From assembly GCA_019637855.1 (NCBI GenBank), contig JAHBUX010000003.1:62001-126000 (forward strand): 64,000 nt of DNA. The letters run 5' to 3'. The notes under the pieces were generated by a model, which saw only the letters and a program-made list of their open reading frames with translations, was not told the DNA's origin and made no database searches. Source of the stretch: Bdellovibrionales bacterium. GTDB taxonomy: Bacteria; Bdellovibrionota; Bdellovibrionia; Bdellovibrionales; UBA1609. Below, piece after piece: positions 45,407 to 54,248 of this stretch. Position 1 is the stretch's first letter. Every line of letters begins with the position of its first letter. The translations under genes and the position numbers were made by a program.

Positions 45407-48400
45407 TCAAATGTTGCGGCGGTACTTTCCGCCCACTTCGTAAAGGGCTGTGGTCATCTGTCCCAACGAACACACGCGCGCGGCATTCATCAAGGCCGCA
45501 AAAATGTTCTTATTCTGAACAGCCGCCGCCTTCAACTTCTCCAGTTCGCTCTCGGCCTCAGTCTTCAAACGCGCTTGGTACGCATGCACGTTGTCCAGCT
45601 GCTGTTTTTTCTCAGCCAGCGTGGCCCGCGCCATCTCGATCTTCGGCGGCACATAGGCCGGATCCAAAGTCTGCGGATCCACAAAGGTGTTCACGCCCAC
45701 AATCGGCAAAGAACCGTTATGTTTCAATGTCTCATAGTGCAGAGATTCATCTTGGATGCGACTGCGCTGATACTGCGTTTCCATAGCACCAAGAACACCA
45801 CCGCGTTCGTTGATACGCAGGAACTCCTCCAGCACCGCCTCTTCCACCGCTTCAGTCAGCCACTCGGTAAAGAAGCTGCCTTGCAGAGGGTTCTCGTTCT
45901 TAGCCATGCCGAACTCTTTGTTGATGATCAGCTGAATGGCCTTGGCACGACGAACGCTCTCTTCCGTCGGTGTCGTGATCGCCTCATCATAGGCGTTGGT
46001 GTGCAAGCTATTGCACTGATCGAAAATCGCGATCAATGCCTGCAGCGTGGTGCGAATATCATTGAACGCAATCTCTTGCGCATGCAAAGAGCGACCCGAC
46101 GTTTGAATATGGTACTTCAGTTTTTGCGAGCGCTCATTAGCGCGGTACTTATCGCGCAATGCAATCGACCAGATCCGGCGCGCCACCCGCCCGATCACCG
46201 TGTACTCGGGATCAAGACCGTTGGAGAAAAAGAAGGAAAGATTCGGCGCAAACTCATCCACCTTCAGACCGCGCGACAGATAGTACTCAATATAGGTGAA
46301 GGCGTTGGACAAAGTCAGCGCCAGCTGAGTGATGGGATTGGCCCCCGCCTCTGCGATATGATAGCCGCTGATACTGACCGAATAGAAGTTGCGCACGCTG
46401 TTCTCAGTGAAGAACTGCTGAATATCGGCCATCATCTTCAACGCAAAATCGATGGAGAAGATACAGGTGTTTTGTCCCTGGTCCTCTTTTAAAATGTCGG
46501 CCTGCACCGTTCCGCGCACGGTGGATAACGTCCACTTACGAACTTCATCAGATTCCGCCGCAGTCAATTTCCGACCAAGCTCTCGTTCTTTCTTCGCCAA
46601 TTGCTGATCGACGGCCGTGTTTAAAAAGAACGCCAAAATCATCGGCGCCGGACCATTGATAGTCATCGAAACGCTGGTCGACGGATCACACAGATCAAAA
46701 CCGTCGTAGAGCTTCTTCATGTCCTCGAGCGAAGCGATGCTCACACCACTCTCGCCCACTTTGCCATAGATATCCGGGCGCAAATCCGGATCTTCGCCGT
46801 ACAATGTGACGCTATCAAAGGCGGTGGATAGTCGCTTGGCCGGTTCACCTTTGCTTAAGAAATGAAAGCGACGATTGGTGCGCTCGGGCGGGCCTTCACC
46901 GGCAAACTGCCGCGTGGGATCTTCTTCTGTACGCTTCAAGGGGAACACGCCGGCCGTATAGGGAAAGGCGCCAGGAACGTTTTCCAATTTCAAATAGCGA
47001 TAGCGATCGCCCCAATCGGCATAGGAAGGCACCGCCACCCGTGGAATATTCAAACCGCAAAGACTCTGGCGCACCAAGGCCTGGCGGATCTCGCGACCGC
47101 GCACTTCGTACACAAGTTCATTTTGCGAATACTCTTCGTGCAGCCGATCAAAGCTGCTGAGCTCAGCCCACTCGTCGTCACTAAAACGTTTGCGAAACTC
47201 CTCACGCTTTGACGCCAGCTCGGCGGGCAAACGGCCACCAGCTAAACGCTCGACCTGAGCCAAGGCGCCCAAATTGGAAGCCACCCCGGCCTTATCTTTC
47301 ACATCGGCTTTGTATTGGCGAACTGTGGAGACGATTTCGGCCAGATAATTTTGCCGTTCAGGCGGAACCACAGTCTGCTTTTCGCTTCCGATCAACGAAG
47401 CCTTTTGCGCCGCACTTAAACTAAATCCGGGTGCACCCTTGGCAACCAAGGTTTCGGTCAGCGCCACAAAGAGCTGATTCACGCCGTTGTCATTGAAGTT
47501 TGAAGCCTGCGTTAAAAACACCGGCACAGGAACCGTATGATCAAAGATCTTACGCGCACGGCGATACTGCTTTTGCACATCCCGATGCGCGTCCAAAGAG
47601 CCGCGCCGATCCGCCTTGTTGATCGACACCAAATCGGCGTAATCGATCATATCGATTTTCTCAAGCTGGCTCTGAGCGCCAAACTCCGACGTCATCACGT
47701 AAAGACTTAAATCGCTGACTTCCAGAATGCGCGAGCTCGCTTGGCCAATGCCAGAACTCTCCGCAATCAAAAGATCGAACTCATACCCTTTTAAGAAATC
47801 CAAAATTCCCGGCAAGGCCAAGGCGATTTCAGAGCCGGAATTGCGCGACGCCAAGGAGCGCATGAACGTTCCCGGTCGTGCCAAAGCATTCATACGGATG
47901 CGATCGCCGAGCAGGGCTCCACCGGTACGCCGCTTGGACGGATCCACGCAGACCACGCCAATGCGACTTTTCGGAAACTGATTTTTAAAGCGCACCAGAA
48001 GTTCATCGATCAAAGACGACTTACCGGCACCACCAGTCCCGGTGATCCCCAACACCAAAGGCTTTCCGGATTTACGCGCGAACGCCGCCAAGGCCTTATC
48101 GGCCACCGTCGACGGTTTGCCGTTTTCCAAACCGGTCAGCGCCACACCCAATGCCGTCATCGGCAAAACCGCGTTGGCCACCGACTTCTTATCCACTTGC
48201 AGTTTAGCAGCCGCTTCGGTCAGATTGAAATCGCAAGCCTCCATAATCATACGGATCATGCCTTCCAATCCCAAACGACGCCCGTCATCGGGATGAAATA
48301 TCTGAGCAATGCCGTAGTTTTCGAGTTCGCGCTTTTCCTCATGCACGATGACGCCGCCACCGCCGCCGAAAATCTTCACATAGCCCGCGCCAGCTTCATC

Positions 48401-48643
48401 CAAGAGATCCTTCAAGTATTTGAAGTACTCCATATGACCGCCCTGATAGGAGCTCACGCAAACACCCTGCGCGCCCTCTTGCAAAACGGCTTCCGCCACC
48501 TCTTGCACCGAACGATTGTGACCAAGATGAATGACCTCAGCACCCATGTCCTGCAGGACCCGGCGGATCACATTGATGGCGGCATCATGTCCGTCAAACA
48601 AAGATGCGGCCGTCACGACTCGGATGGGGTTTTTCCAGCTCAT
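45407..48643 (-). CDS. icmF: Fused B12-dependent acyl-CoA mutase with G-protein chaperone (IcmF)
   Basis: A 1078-residue natural fusion. Residues 1-135 are the cobalamin-binding domain (SLFDGHDAAINVIRR, the DxH motif). About 165-400 is a MeaB/MeaI-like GTPase with GITGTGGAGKSSLIDELL and VCVDPSKRRTGGALLGDRIRM (parts of one block). The C-terminal 560 residues are the mutase barrel (VSISGYHIAEAGANP, FAPNLSFFFSNGLDPEY). IcmF enzymes interconvert isobutyryl- and butyryl-CoA; some accept isovaleryl/pivalyl-CoA. The GTPase guards adenosylcobalamin loading. The stop of the enoyl-CoA hydratase gene is directly before its ATG. Substrate preference is inferred from the fused form. Confidence 0.94.
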   Translation of the reverse strand: MSWKNPIRVVTAASLFDGHDAAINVIRRVLQDMGAEVIHLGHNRSVQEVAEAVLQEGAQGVCVSSYQGGHMEYFKYLKDLLDEAGAGYVKIFGGGGGVIVHEEKRELENYGIAQIFHPDDGRRLGLEGMIRMIMEACDFNLTEAAAKLQVDKKSVANAVLPMTALGVALTGLENGKPSTVADKALAAFARKSGKPLVLGITGTGGAGKSSLIDELLVRFKNQFPKSRIGVVCVDPSKRRTGGALLGDRIRMNALARPGTFMRSLASRNSGSEIALALPGILDFLKGYEFDLLIAESSGIGQASSRILEVSDLSLYVMTSEFGAQSQLEKIDMIDYADLVSINKADRRGSLDAHRDVQKQYRRARKIFDHTVPVPVFLTQASNFNDNGVNQLFVALTETLVAKGAPGFSLSAAQKASLIGSEKQTVVPPERQNYLAEIVSTVRQYKADVKDKAGVASNLGALAQVERLAGGRLPAELASKREEFRKRFSDDEWAELSSFDRLHEEYSQNELVYEVRGREIRQALVRQSLCGLNIPRVAVPSYADWGDRYRYLKLENVPGAFPYTAGVFPLKRTEEDPTRQFAGEGPPERTNRRFHFLSKGEPAKRLSTAFDSVTLYGEDPDLRPDIYGKVGESGVSIASLEDMKKLYDGFDLCDPSTSVSMTINGPAPMILAFFLNTAVDQQLAKKERELGRKLTAAESDEVRKWTLSTVRGTVQADILKEDQGQNTCIFSIDFALKMMADIQQFFTENSVRNFYSVSISGYHIAEAGANPITQLALTLSNAFTYIEYYLSRGLKVDEFAPNLSFFFSNGLDPEYTVIGRVARRIWSIALRDKYRANERSQKLKYHIQTSGRSLHAQEIAFNDIRTTLQALIAIFDQCNSLHTNAYDEAITTPTEESVRRAKAIQLIINKEFGMAKNENPLQGSFFTEWLTEAVEEAVLEEFLRINERGGVLGAMETQYQRSRIQDESLHYETLKHNGSLPIVGVNTFVDPQTLDPAYVPPKIEMARATLAEKKQQLDNVHAYQARLKTEAESELEKLKAAAVQNKNIFAALMNAARVCSLGQMTTALYEVGGKYRRNI

Positions 48644-49426
48644 TTAATGTCCTTGAAAATCCGCGGGGCGTTTTTCAACAAAGGCTTTAATACCTTCGAG
48701 ATGATCTTTGGTTTCAAAGGTGCGGCCGAACAGATCGGATTCCAGTTTCAAACCTTCGGCCTGTGTACGATCACTGCCATGATTGATGGCCTCTTTGACC
48801 CAAGCCATGGCCATCGGCGCACGTGTCGCCAACACGCCCGCAAGCTTGCGCGCGGCAGGCATCAGATCGGCGGGCTCACACAGCTGCGTGAACAGTCCCC
48901 ATTCGTAGCCCTGCTGCGCGCTGAACATCTCGCCACTCAACGCCACACGACGGGCCAGAGCGCGACCGAGGTTACGACTCAAACGCTGAGTGCCGCCATA
49001 GCCCGGAATCAATCCCAAAGTCACCTCGGGCAAACCCCATTTGGCTTTGTTCGACGCCAACATAAAATCACAGGCCAAAGCCAGCTCTAAACCGCCACCT
49101 AAAGCAAAACCATTCACAGCCGCAATCACCGGAAACGGCAAGTCTTCAATTTTTTGCATCAACGCCTGACCCTGCACCGCCATCTCGCGGGCCTGGGCCG
49201 GCGACAAGCCTTCCATCTCTTTGATATCGGCGCCGGCGACAAAAGCCTTTTCGCCTTCACCGGTCAAAATGCAGGCGCGCACCTCGCGCTTTTGATCGAG
49301 CTCATGCAAAAGCACGCGCAGATCGGTCAACACCTGCTTGTTCAAAGCGTTCATCGCCTCAGGGCGAGCGATGGTGATCGTGCCGACTTTGTTTTCCACC
49401 GAATAGCGGACGCTCTTGAGATCCAT
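48644..49426 (-). CDS. Enoyl-CoA hydratase (crotonase family)
   Basis: A 260-residue crotonase. KAFVAGADIKEM and NGFALGGGLELALACDF build the oxyanion hole. Glu in GGGLELA and Glu in LPEVTLGLIPGYGGTQRL sit at the two catalytic positions. It hydrates short 2-enoyl-CoAs such as crotonyl-CoA. It lies 3 bp after the dehydrogenase gene and directly before icmF, giving a butyryl/crotonyl-CoA route. No acyl-CoA dehydrogenase is in this operon. Confidence 0.93.
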   Translation of the reverse strand: MDLKSVRYSVENKVGTITIARPEAMNALNKQVLTDLRVLLHELDQKREVRACILTGEGEKAFVAGADIKEMEGLSPAQAREMAVQGQALMQKIEDLPFPVIAAVNGFALGGGLELALACDFMLASNKAKWGLPEVTLGLIPGYGGTQRLSRNLGRALARRVALSGEMFSAQQGYEWGLFTQLCEPADLMPAARKLAGVLATRAPMAMAWVKEAINHGSDRTQAEGLKLESDLFGRTFETKDHLEGIKAFVEKRPADFQGH

Positions 49427-49429
49427 GCT

Positions 49430-50287
49430 CTACTTGCCCTCGTAGGTGTAAAAACCACGGCCGGTTTTGCGCCCCAGCCAACCAGCCTCAACGTACTTCA
49501 CCAACAGCGGACACGGGCGATACTTAGTGTCGCCCAATCCATCGTGCAGCACATTCATAATCGCAAGACAGGTGTCCAGCCCGATAAAGTCAGCCAAGGT
49601 CAAAGGACCCATCGGTTGATTGGTGCCAAGCTTCATGGCTTGATCGATATCACCGACAGAGGCGATGCCCTCATGCAAAGTGTAAACAGCTTCGTTGATC
49701 ATCGGCATCAGAATTCGATTCACGGCGAAGCCCGGCATGTCTTTGACTTCTACAAATGTTTTACCCAGCTTCTCGGCAAGGGCGGCCACTTGTGCGAAGG
49801 TGTCGTCGGAAGTTTGCAGGCCACGAATGCCCTCCACCAACTTCATCAACGGCACCGGATTCATAAAGTGCATGCCCGCCACTTTTTCCGGACGCTTCGT
49901 GGCCGCAGCGATCTTGGTGATCGAGATGCTGGAGGTGTTCGAACACAAAATGGCCGACGGTTTACAGATCTGATCCAACTCTTTAAATGTTTTGAGTTTA
50001 AGATCGATGTTCTCGGCGATGGCTTCCACGACAAAATCACAATCGCGGAAATCGGCCAGCTGAGTTGATGTGGTCACCAAAGCCAGAAGCTCTTTTTTCT
50101 TCGCTTCCGTTAAGGCCTCTTTTTTGATCAAGCGATCACAGCTCGAAGAGATGGTAGCAATCCCCTTGTCCAAAGCGCCTTGCGCGATATCGACCATCTT
50201 CACTTCGATGCCGAAGCTGGCGACAACTTGCGCGATTCCATTTCCCATTTGGCCTGCGCCCAACACACCCACGCGATGAGGAAGCAT
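49430..50287 (-). CDS. hbd: 3-hydroxybutyryl-CoA dehydrogenase
   Basis: A 285-residue enzyme started at ATG 50287, where GGAG lies 6-7 bases upstream; ATG 50299 is an alternative. RVGVLGAGQMGNGIAQ binds NAD(P). CSNTSSISITKIA, the His of GMHFMNPVPLMKLVE, and the PGFAVNRILMPMINEA block give the active site and dimer domain. It oxidises 3-hydroxybutyryl-CoA to acetoacetyl-CoA. Second enzyme of the short-chain acyl-CoA operon with the crotonase and IcmF. Confidence 0.93.
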   Translation of the reverse strand: MLPHRVGVLGAGQMGNGIAQVVASFGIEVKMVDIAQGALDKGIATISSSCDRLIKKEALTEAKKKELLALVTTSTQLADFRDCDFVVEAIAENIDLKLKTFKELDQICKPSAILCSNTSSISITKIAAATKRPEKVAGMHFMNPVPLMKLVEGIRGLQTSDDTFAQVAALAEKLGKTFVEVKDMPGFAVNRILMPMINEAVYTLHEGIASVGDIDQAMKLGTNQPMGPLTLADFIGLDTCLAIMNVLHDGLGDTKYRPCPLLVKYVEAGWLGRKTGRGFYTYEGK

Positions 50288-50343
50288 GTGACTCTCCATG
50301 TTAGATTTGTGGGTGAAACTATATAACTAGCGCGTGGTTAACG

Positions 50344-51378
50344 TCAAAAGCGAACCACACCGCTGGGGGAAAGACTCCACACCAGACGGATCTCGTCATT
50401 AGGGATATTGGCCCCTTCTTCAATGACTTTAGAGCCCACCAAAATCAGGTTGGAGGAACGCGTGCGGTTGGAAAACACCAGCGCCAGGCTGGCCTTTTGC
50501 TCCAAATCCTTGGCCACCTTGAGATTGGGGTCAAAACGGTCATAACGAGCCACGGTGGTGAAGCCCTTTGACCACTCATAGCTGACGTCCAAATGGCCGG
50601 TATGGAACTTTTGAACCTTGACTGACTGTTCGTTCTCGCCGACATAAAATTCGAGCACGAACTCCCATTGCCGCTCGGTGTAGGCATTGTAAATCCCGCC
50701 CATGCGCCACTTGGCATCACGAGAGGTGTCGATCCCCGCCAACGTGTCACCGGAAGTTCCCGTCGAGGTGGGCTTGGTCTCACCAGTTTGACCGGCAAAA
50801 CCCAACTCAAAATTCTCTTTGCGAAAGCCCCAGCGCGCCGTGTACCAAATCTGCCCGTCCACGTCAGTGTCGCTCTCGCCGTTATGTACGACGAAGCCGG
50901 TGTACCATTGATTGTGCGAAACCTCGTAGGAGAAGCCCACATCCCGTAACATCATAATCCGCTTTTCAAACAGAAAGCTGCGCGGGAAAATCAGATTGCG
51001 CTCCCACTGCCGACCCTCATAACCGAACTCCACCGGCACGCGGCCCAAGCGAAAACGGCCGTAAGGGTCGTTGTATTCGGCGTAGGCTTCCACCAGCGTG
51101 ACATCCTCCGCGACAGTCGGTTGATAGCGAGCAACCGGATTGAGCAAGGTGCGTGGGCCAATACGAATCACGCTGGAGAATTTCTCTTCCAGCTCCCAAC
51201 GCAGAGCGAATGAGCTTTCGCCGATGGAAAATGCGCCTTCACGGCGCTCGCGGTAAGTGAAGTTGGGACGTAGCAGGAGGTCGTGGATTTTCAACTCACC
51301 GATATCCTCGCGGATGACGGCAGCCTCAACGGGCGCTGCGGCTCCGAACAGTGCGAGAATAACTAAGAAAAATCCCAT
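50344..51378 (-). CDS. Outer-membrane beta-barrel protein
   Basis: A 344-residue exported protein. A short signal peptide (MGFFLVILALFGAAAPVEAA) precedes alternating hydrophobic/polar strands rich in Tyr, Trp and Phe. RFRLGRVPVEFGYEGRQW and WYTARWGFRKENFELGFAG are strand-like. The last residue is Phe (SGVVRF), the usual barrel-assembly signal. I do not recognise a specific porin family. It lies on the same strand between the RelA/SpoT-like gene and hbd with 50-60 bp gaps, so may be part of the same transcript; fatty-acid uptake is possible but unproven. Confidence 0.75.
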   Translation of the reverse strand: MGFFLVILALFGAAAPVEAAVIREDIGELKIHDLLLRPNFTYRERREGAFSIGESSFALRWELEEKFSSVIRIGPRTLLNPVARYQPTVAEDVTLVEAYAEYNDPYGRFRLGRVPVEFGYEGRQWERNLIFPRSFLFEKRIMMLRDVGFSYEVSHNQWYTGFVVHNGESDTDVDGQIWYTARWGFRKENFELGFAGQTGETKPTSTGTSGDTLAGIDTSRDAKWRMGGIYNAYTERQWEFVLEFYVGENEQSVKVQKFHTGHLDVSYEWSKGFTTVARYDRFDPNLKVAKDLEQKASLALVFSNRTRSSNLILVGSKVIEEGANIPNDEIRLVWSLSPSGVVRF

Positions 51379-51429
51379 GCGTTCATCGTATCCGAAGCCA
51401 GCCAGAGGCTCAAATGACGCGTGGCTTAA

Positions 51430-52509
51430 CTAGACTAAAACACGCTGCCGAGCCCGGGCTCTTTGGCGAGCTTTGTACTCATCGTGCGACGCCGGTCCAG
51501 ACAGTGAGCGCAAGTAGTGCTCATAGTCGAGGATTTGCACCTCATAGGGATAGAAAAAGCTGAAGGACTTTTGCGTTTCCGGGTGAGTGACCCGGACCAG
51601 CTGGCGCGTGATAAACTTGATAAAGCGATAGTCGCGACTGGTGAAGCTGTTGTGCTTTTCGAGAAAGCGCGCACGCTCGGCTTCGACCGCCAAGCGTTCA
51701 TTCAAAACCTTGTCCACTTCGCTGACCGGCATATCCGTCAGCCGCGGCAAACCCTCCACCACCTCTAAGAAAAGATTGGCCGGGAAGAGTGTGTTGTTGG
51801 ATTGATTCGGAATCACATTGGCCGGCGACACTACATGGTTGTTGACCAGAAAGCGCATCACGCGAAAAACGTCGAATAGAGTCGCGGTCACAAAACGCAC
51901 CCCGATTTTGTCGAGCAGCCCGAAGGCCACCTCATCGGGTTTGGCCAGCAGCTTGGTGATGGCCGAGTCAGAATCTTTAAATGGTTTAATATCGAACTTC
52001 TGCAGGGGGATGACGTCTTCATCGCTGCCGCCCGCAAGGCGGATGCCGCTGACTGCATCCTTTTGCACGAACTGTCGATATGGACGGAAGATCTCTTCCT
52101 GAATCTCGAGAGAGAAGTAATTGAACAAATCGTTATGCAGCTGCGAAATGACATGCATCACTCTTAACAACGCACAGGCCCAGCTATGTAGGCTGCCCTG
52201 CGAAGAGTCACGCATCGAGGCGATCAACAGGAGATTGGAGATATCACTGAGTTGCTTGGGATCCGAAAGCTCTTCGGGGACAGATTCTCCCTCTTGTAAG
52301 AGCTGAGTGCGAATGTAGATCACTGCGCGTGAGTGGATTTGCCACAGCTTTTCGCGATCGGCCTCCACATCGGTGTCGTAGCCGTAGGACTTCAAATAAG
52401 CGCGGGCCTCGTCCTTCGACTTCAGATTCAAACGCGGTGTTTCGATAACTGCGCGACCACCGATGAGCGAATGAAATGTTTCCGGATCGAACTCCAGGTT
52501 CAGTTTCAT
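51430..52509 (-). CDS. Orphan protein with RelA/SpoT-like nucleotidyltransferase features
   Basis: A 359-residue soluble protein I cannot name. Residues about 175-225 (DIKPFKDSDSAITKLL then LLDKIGVRFVTATLFDVFRVM) resemble the start of the RelA/SpoT synthetase fold, where K...S...K is followed by D-x-x-G-x-R. Residues about 322-346 (YEVQILDYEHYL, GPASHDEYK) resemble the E-x-Q-I ... G-x-A-x-H-x-x-YK end of that fold. The N-terminal 150 residues are helical and unrelated. No HD hydrolase, TGS or ACT domain is seen. Whether it makes (p)ppGpp or another nucleotide is unknown. It precedes the beta-barrel and acyl-CoA genes on the same strand. Confidence 0.6.
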   Translation of the reverse strand: MKLNLEFDPETFHSLIGGRAVIETPRLNLKSKDEARAYLKSYGYDTDVEADREKLWQIHSRAVIYIRTQLLQEGESVPEELSDPKQLSDISNLLLIASMRDSSQGSLHSWACALLRVMHVISQLHNDLFNYFSLEIQEEIFRPYRQFVQKDAVSGIRLAGGSDEDVIPLQKFDIKPFKDSDSAITKLLAKPDEVAFGLLDKIGVRFVTATLFDVFRVMRFLVNNHVVSPANVIPNQSNNTLFPANLFLEVVEGLPRLTDMPVSEVDKVLNERLAVEAERARFLEKHNSFTSRDYRFIKFITRQLVRVTHPETQKSFSFFYPYEVQILDYEHYLRSLSGPASHDEYKARQRARARQRVLV

Positions 52510-52548
52510 CCCCTAAGGGTAAAGGCACACTTTTCGACTTGGCAACCT

Positions 52549-53253
52549 TTAGTTACAGACGAAAAAGCCGCACGCCGGAACTTTAAAGTTGCCAAGCGGG
52601 CGTTGTTGGCCGTTGACCGTATAGGACATCTGACCGGTGAAATACTGTTGATTGATCGTGCCCTGCATGATGACGCTTCCGATATTGTCGGTAAATACTA
52701 GGTTCACCTGATTGCCTTGCACGGAACCCTGGGCGCCGACAAAACCCTCTTGATCATAACCGATATGCACAAAGATCTGCGGACGCACGCTGCCGTCAGA
52801 ACGAGTCATGCCCGTTTTGTCGTCAAAAATCTCGATGTGTAGGCGAGCGCGTGATCCGTCGAGCTGACCCGACGACATCTGCCCCATCATACCGGGAGCG
52901 CCGTTGCCACGCATAGCCGCCTCACCCCAGAACACCACACCGGTCTGTTGACCCGCCTGGGCGCTGACATAACCAACAGAGTCCTCCGGCGAGGCACCGT
53001 TCAACATCGGAGAGGTGAAGTAAAACAGCTCTTCTTGAAACATCTGCTGGTTGTTGTTCGTCACCTCACCCCATTGGGTGCTGTAAGAACCGGAACCAAA
53101 CGGAGTGGGATAACCATTCGGGTTTACACGCAGCGAACTCGCGCGGCCATCGCGACCAATGCGAGTGCGGTCACGCGGAGTTTTTTGTTGGCAACCGGTG
53201 GCCACCACAGCGATTCCAAGCAGTAAAATAAAGGCAAATTTTGATGGAGACAT
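52549..53253 (-). CDS. Putative lipoprotein
   Basis: A 234-residue protein with a lipoprotein signal peptide: a hydrophobic stretch then VVATGC with Cys21 as the lipidation site. The mature part is rich in Gly, Gln, Asn and Ser and ends in a beta-rich domain with two Cys (FKVPACGFFVC). No family recognised. No Asp at +2 (Gln follows Cys), so outer-membrane sorting is likely. It is first in the minus-strand run down to 43276 and divergent from the lipoprotein at 53429. Confidence 0.7.
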   Translation of the reverse strand: MSPSKFAFILLLGIAVVATGCQQKTPRDRTRIGRDGRASSLRVNPNGYPTPFGSGSYSTQWGEVTNNNQQMFQEELFYFTSPMLNGASPEDSVGYVSAQAGQQTGVVFWGEAAMRGNGAPGMMGQMSSGQLDGSRARLHIEIFDDKTGMTRSDGSVRPQIFVHIGYDQEGFVGAQGSVQGNQVNLVFTDNIGSVIMQGTINQQYFTGQMSYTVNGQQRPLGNFKVPACGFFVCN

Positions 53254-53428
53254 GATTCTCCCTCCCGTTCACTGTATTTACATTGGCAACGCCGGTGCCA
53301 CGGGAGCTCTGCTTATTTTCGCTTTGGAGGCGTGCTTGAGACCGAACTGACATTTCCTGTCCTCACCCGTCGACCCCGTTGACGGTCGTCTCATTTTGAG
53401 ACAACGTCTAGAGCTTGCGGAGGAATAT

Positions 53429-54235
53429 ATGCGTCGTCTGAGTTCAGTTCTCCTGGGCCTGATGCTGATCTGCGGTTTAAGCGGTTGCGCCAGCTATTTC
53501 ATGCGTAAGGATTGCGAGAAAACCAACTGGTATCAGTACGGTTATGACGTGGCGATGTCGGGCAAACGCCTCGATGCCGACGACAAAATCAAGCAGTGTC
53601 AGAAGGTCGAAGCCAAGATGAGTTTCAGCGAGCTCGACACCGGCTTTAAAGCAGGTATGTCCAAGTACTGCACTGGCGACAATGTGTTTGCGGTGGGCAA
53701 GGCGGGAAAGCCGTTCTCTTATGATATGTGCGATGGCGAAAGCGCCAGGAAGATGCGCGCACAGTACGAAAAAGGTTTAGCCGTTTTCTGTACTACTTCG
53801 AACGCTTATCGTTTCGGTGCGGATGGCGGCCTGTATTTGAATGTCTGCCCCAAAGAGGTTGAGAATGCGTGGCTCACCGAATACCGTAAGGGACGCAAAA
53901 TTCACTTGGCGGCGGTGATTGAAGAGAAAGAGCGCGAGGTCACGCGCTTAAGTCAAGAGCTCAGCCGCTTGGAAAATCAACGCAACATTTTGAACATGCG
54001 GCAGGCCTCACTGTTAAACCGCACGGTCTTGAAACGTGAGCAGGTGTTGGATGCGCGTACGGGCACCTACCGCGAGCAGGTTTCGCAGGTGCCGGATGAA
54101 TCCGCCAGGCAACAAAGTGATCGCCTGCAAACGGAAATCTCAGGCGTGGATTACGACATCAAGCGCACGCGCGAGAAATATGAAAGCCTGACTTCGGAAG
54201 TGAGCAAGCTACGCACCGAAATGGTGGCTTTGTAA
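53429..54235 (+). CDS. DUF2799-like lipoprotein with C-terminal coiled coil
   Basis: A 268-residue lipoprotein. ATG 53429 follows CGGAGG; the lipobox is LSGC with Cys20ish. The first half has repeated C...W/F...G.. units with the pattern of DUF2799 (NWYQYGYDVAMSG, GFKAGMSKYCTGDN, YEKGLAVFCTT). The second half (from about residue 165) is a heptad-rich coiled coil (EEKEREVTRLSQELSRLENQ). The role is unknown. The next gene begins 13 bp after its stop, so the pair may work together at the outer membrane. Confidence 0.8.
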   Translation: MRRLSSVLLGLMLICGLSGCASYFMRKDCEKTNWYQYGYDVAMSGKRLDADDKIKQCQKVEAKMSFSELDTGFKAGMSKYCTGDNVFAVGKAGKPFSYDMCDGESARKMRAQYEKGLAVFCTTSNAYRFGADGGLYLNVCPKEVENAWLTEYRKGRKIHLAAVIEEKEREVTRLSQELSRLENQRNILNMRQASLLNRTVLKREQVLDARTGTYREQVSQVPDESARQQSDRLQTEISGVDYDIKRTREKYESLTSEVSKLRTEMVAL

Positions 54236-54248
54236 AGGCGAGGTCAAA

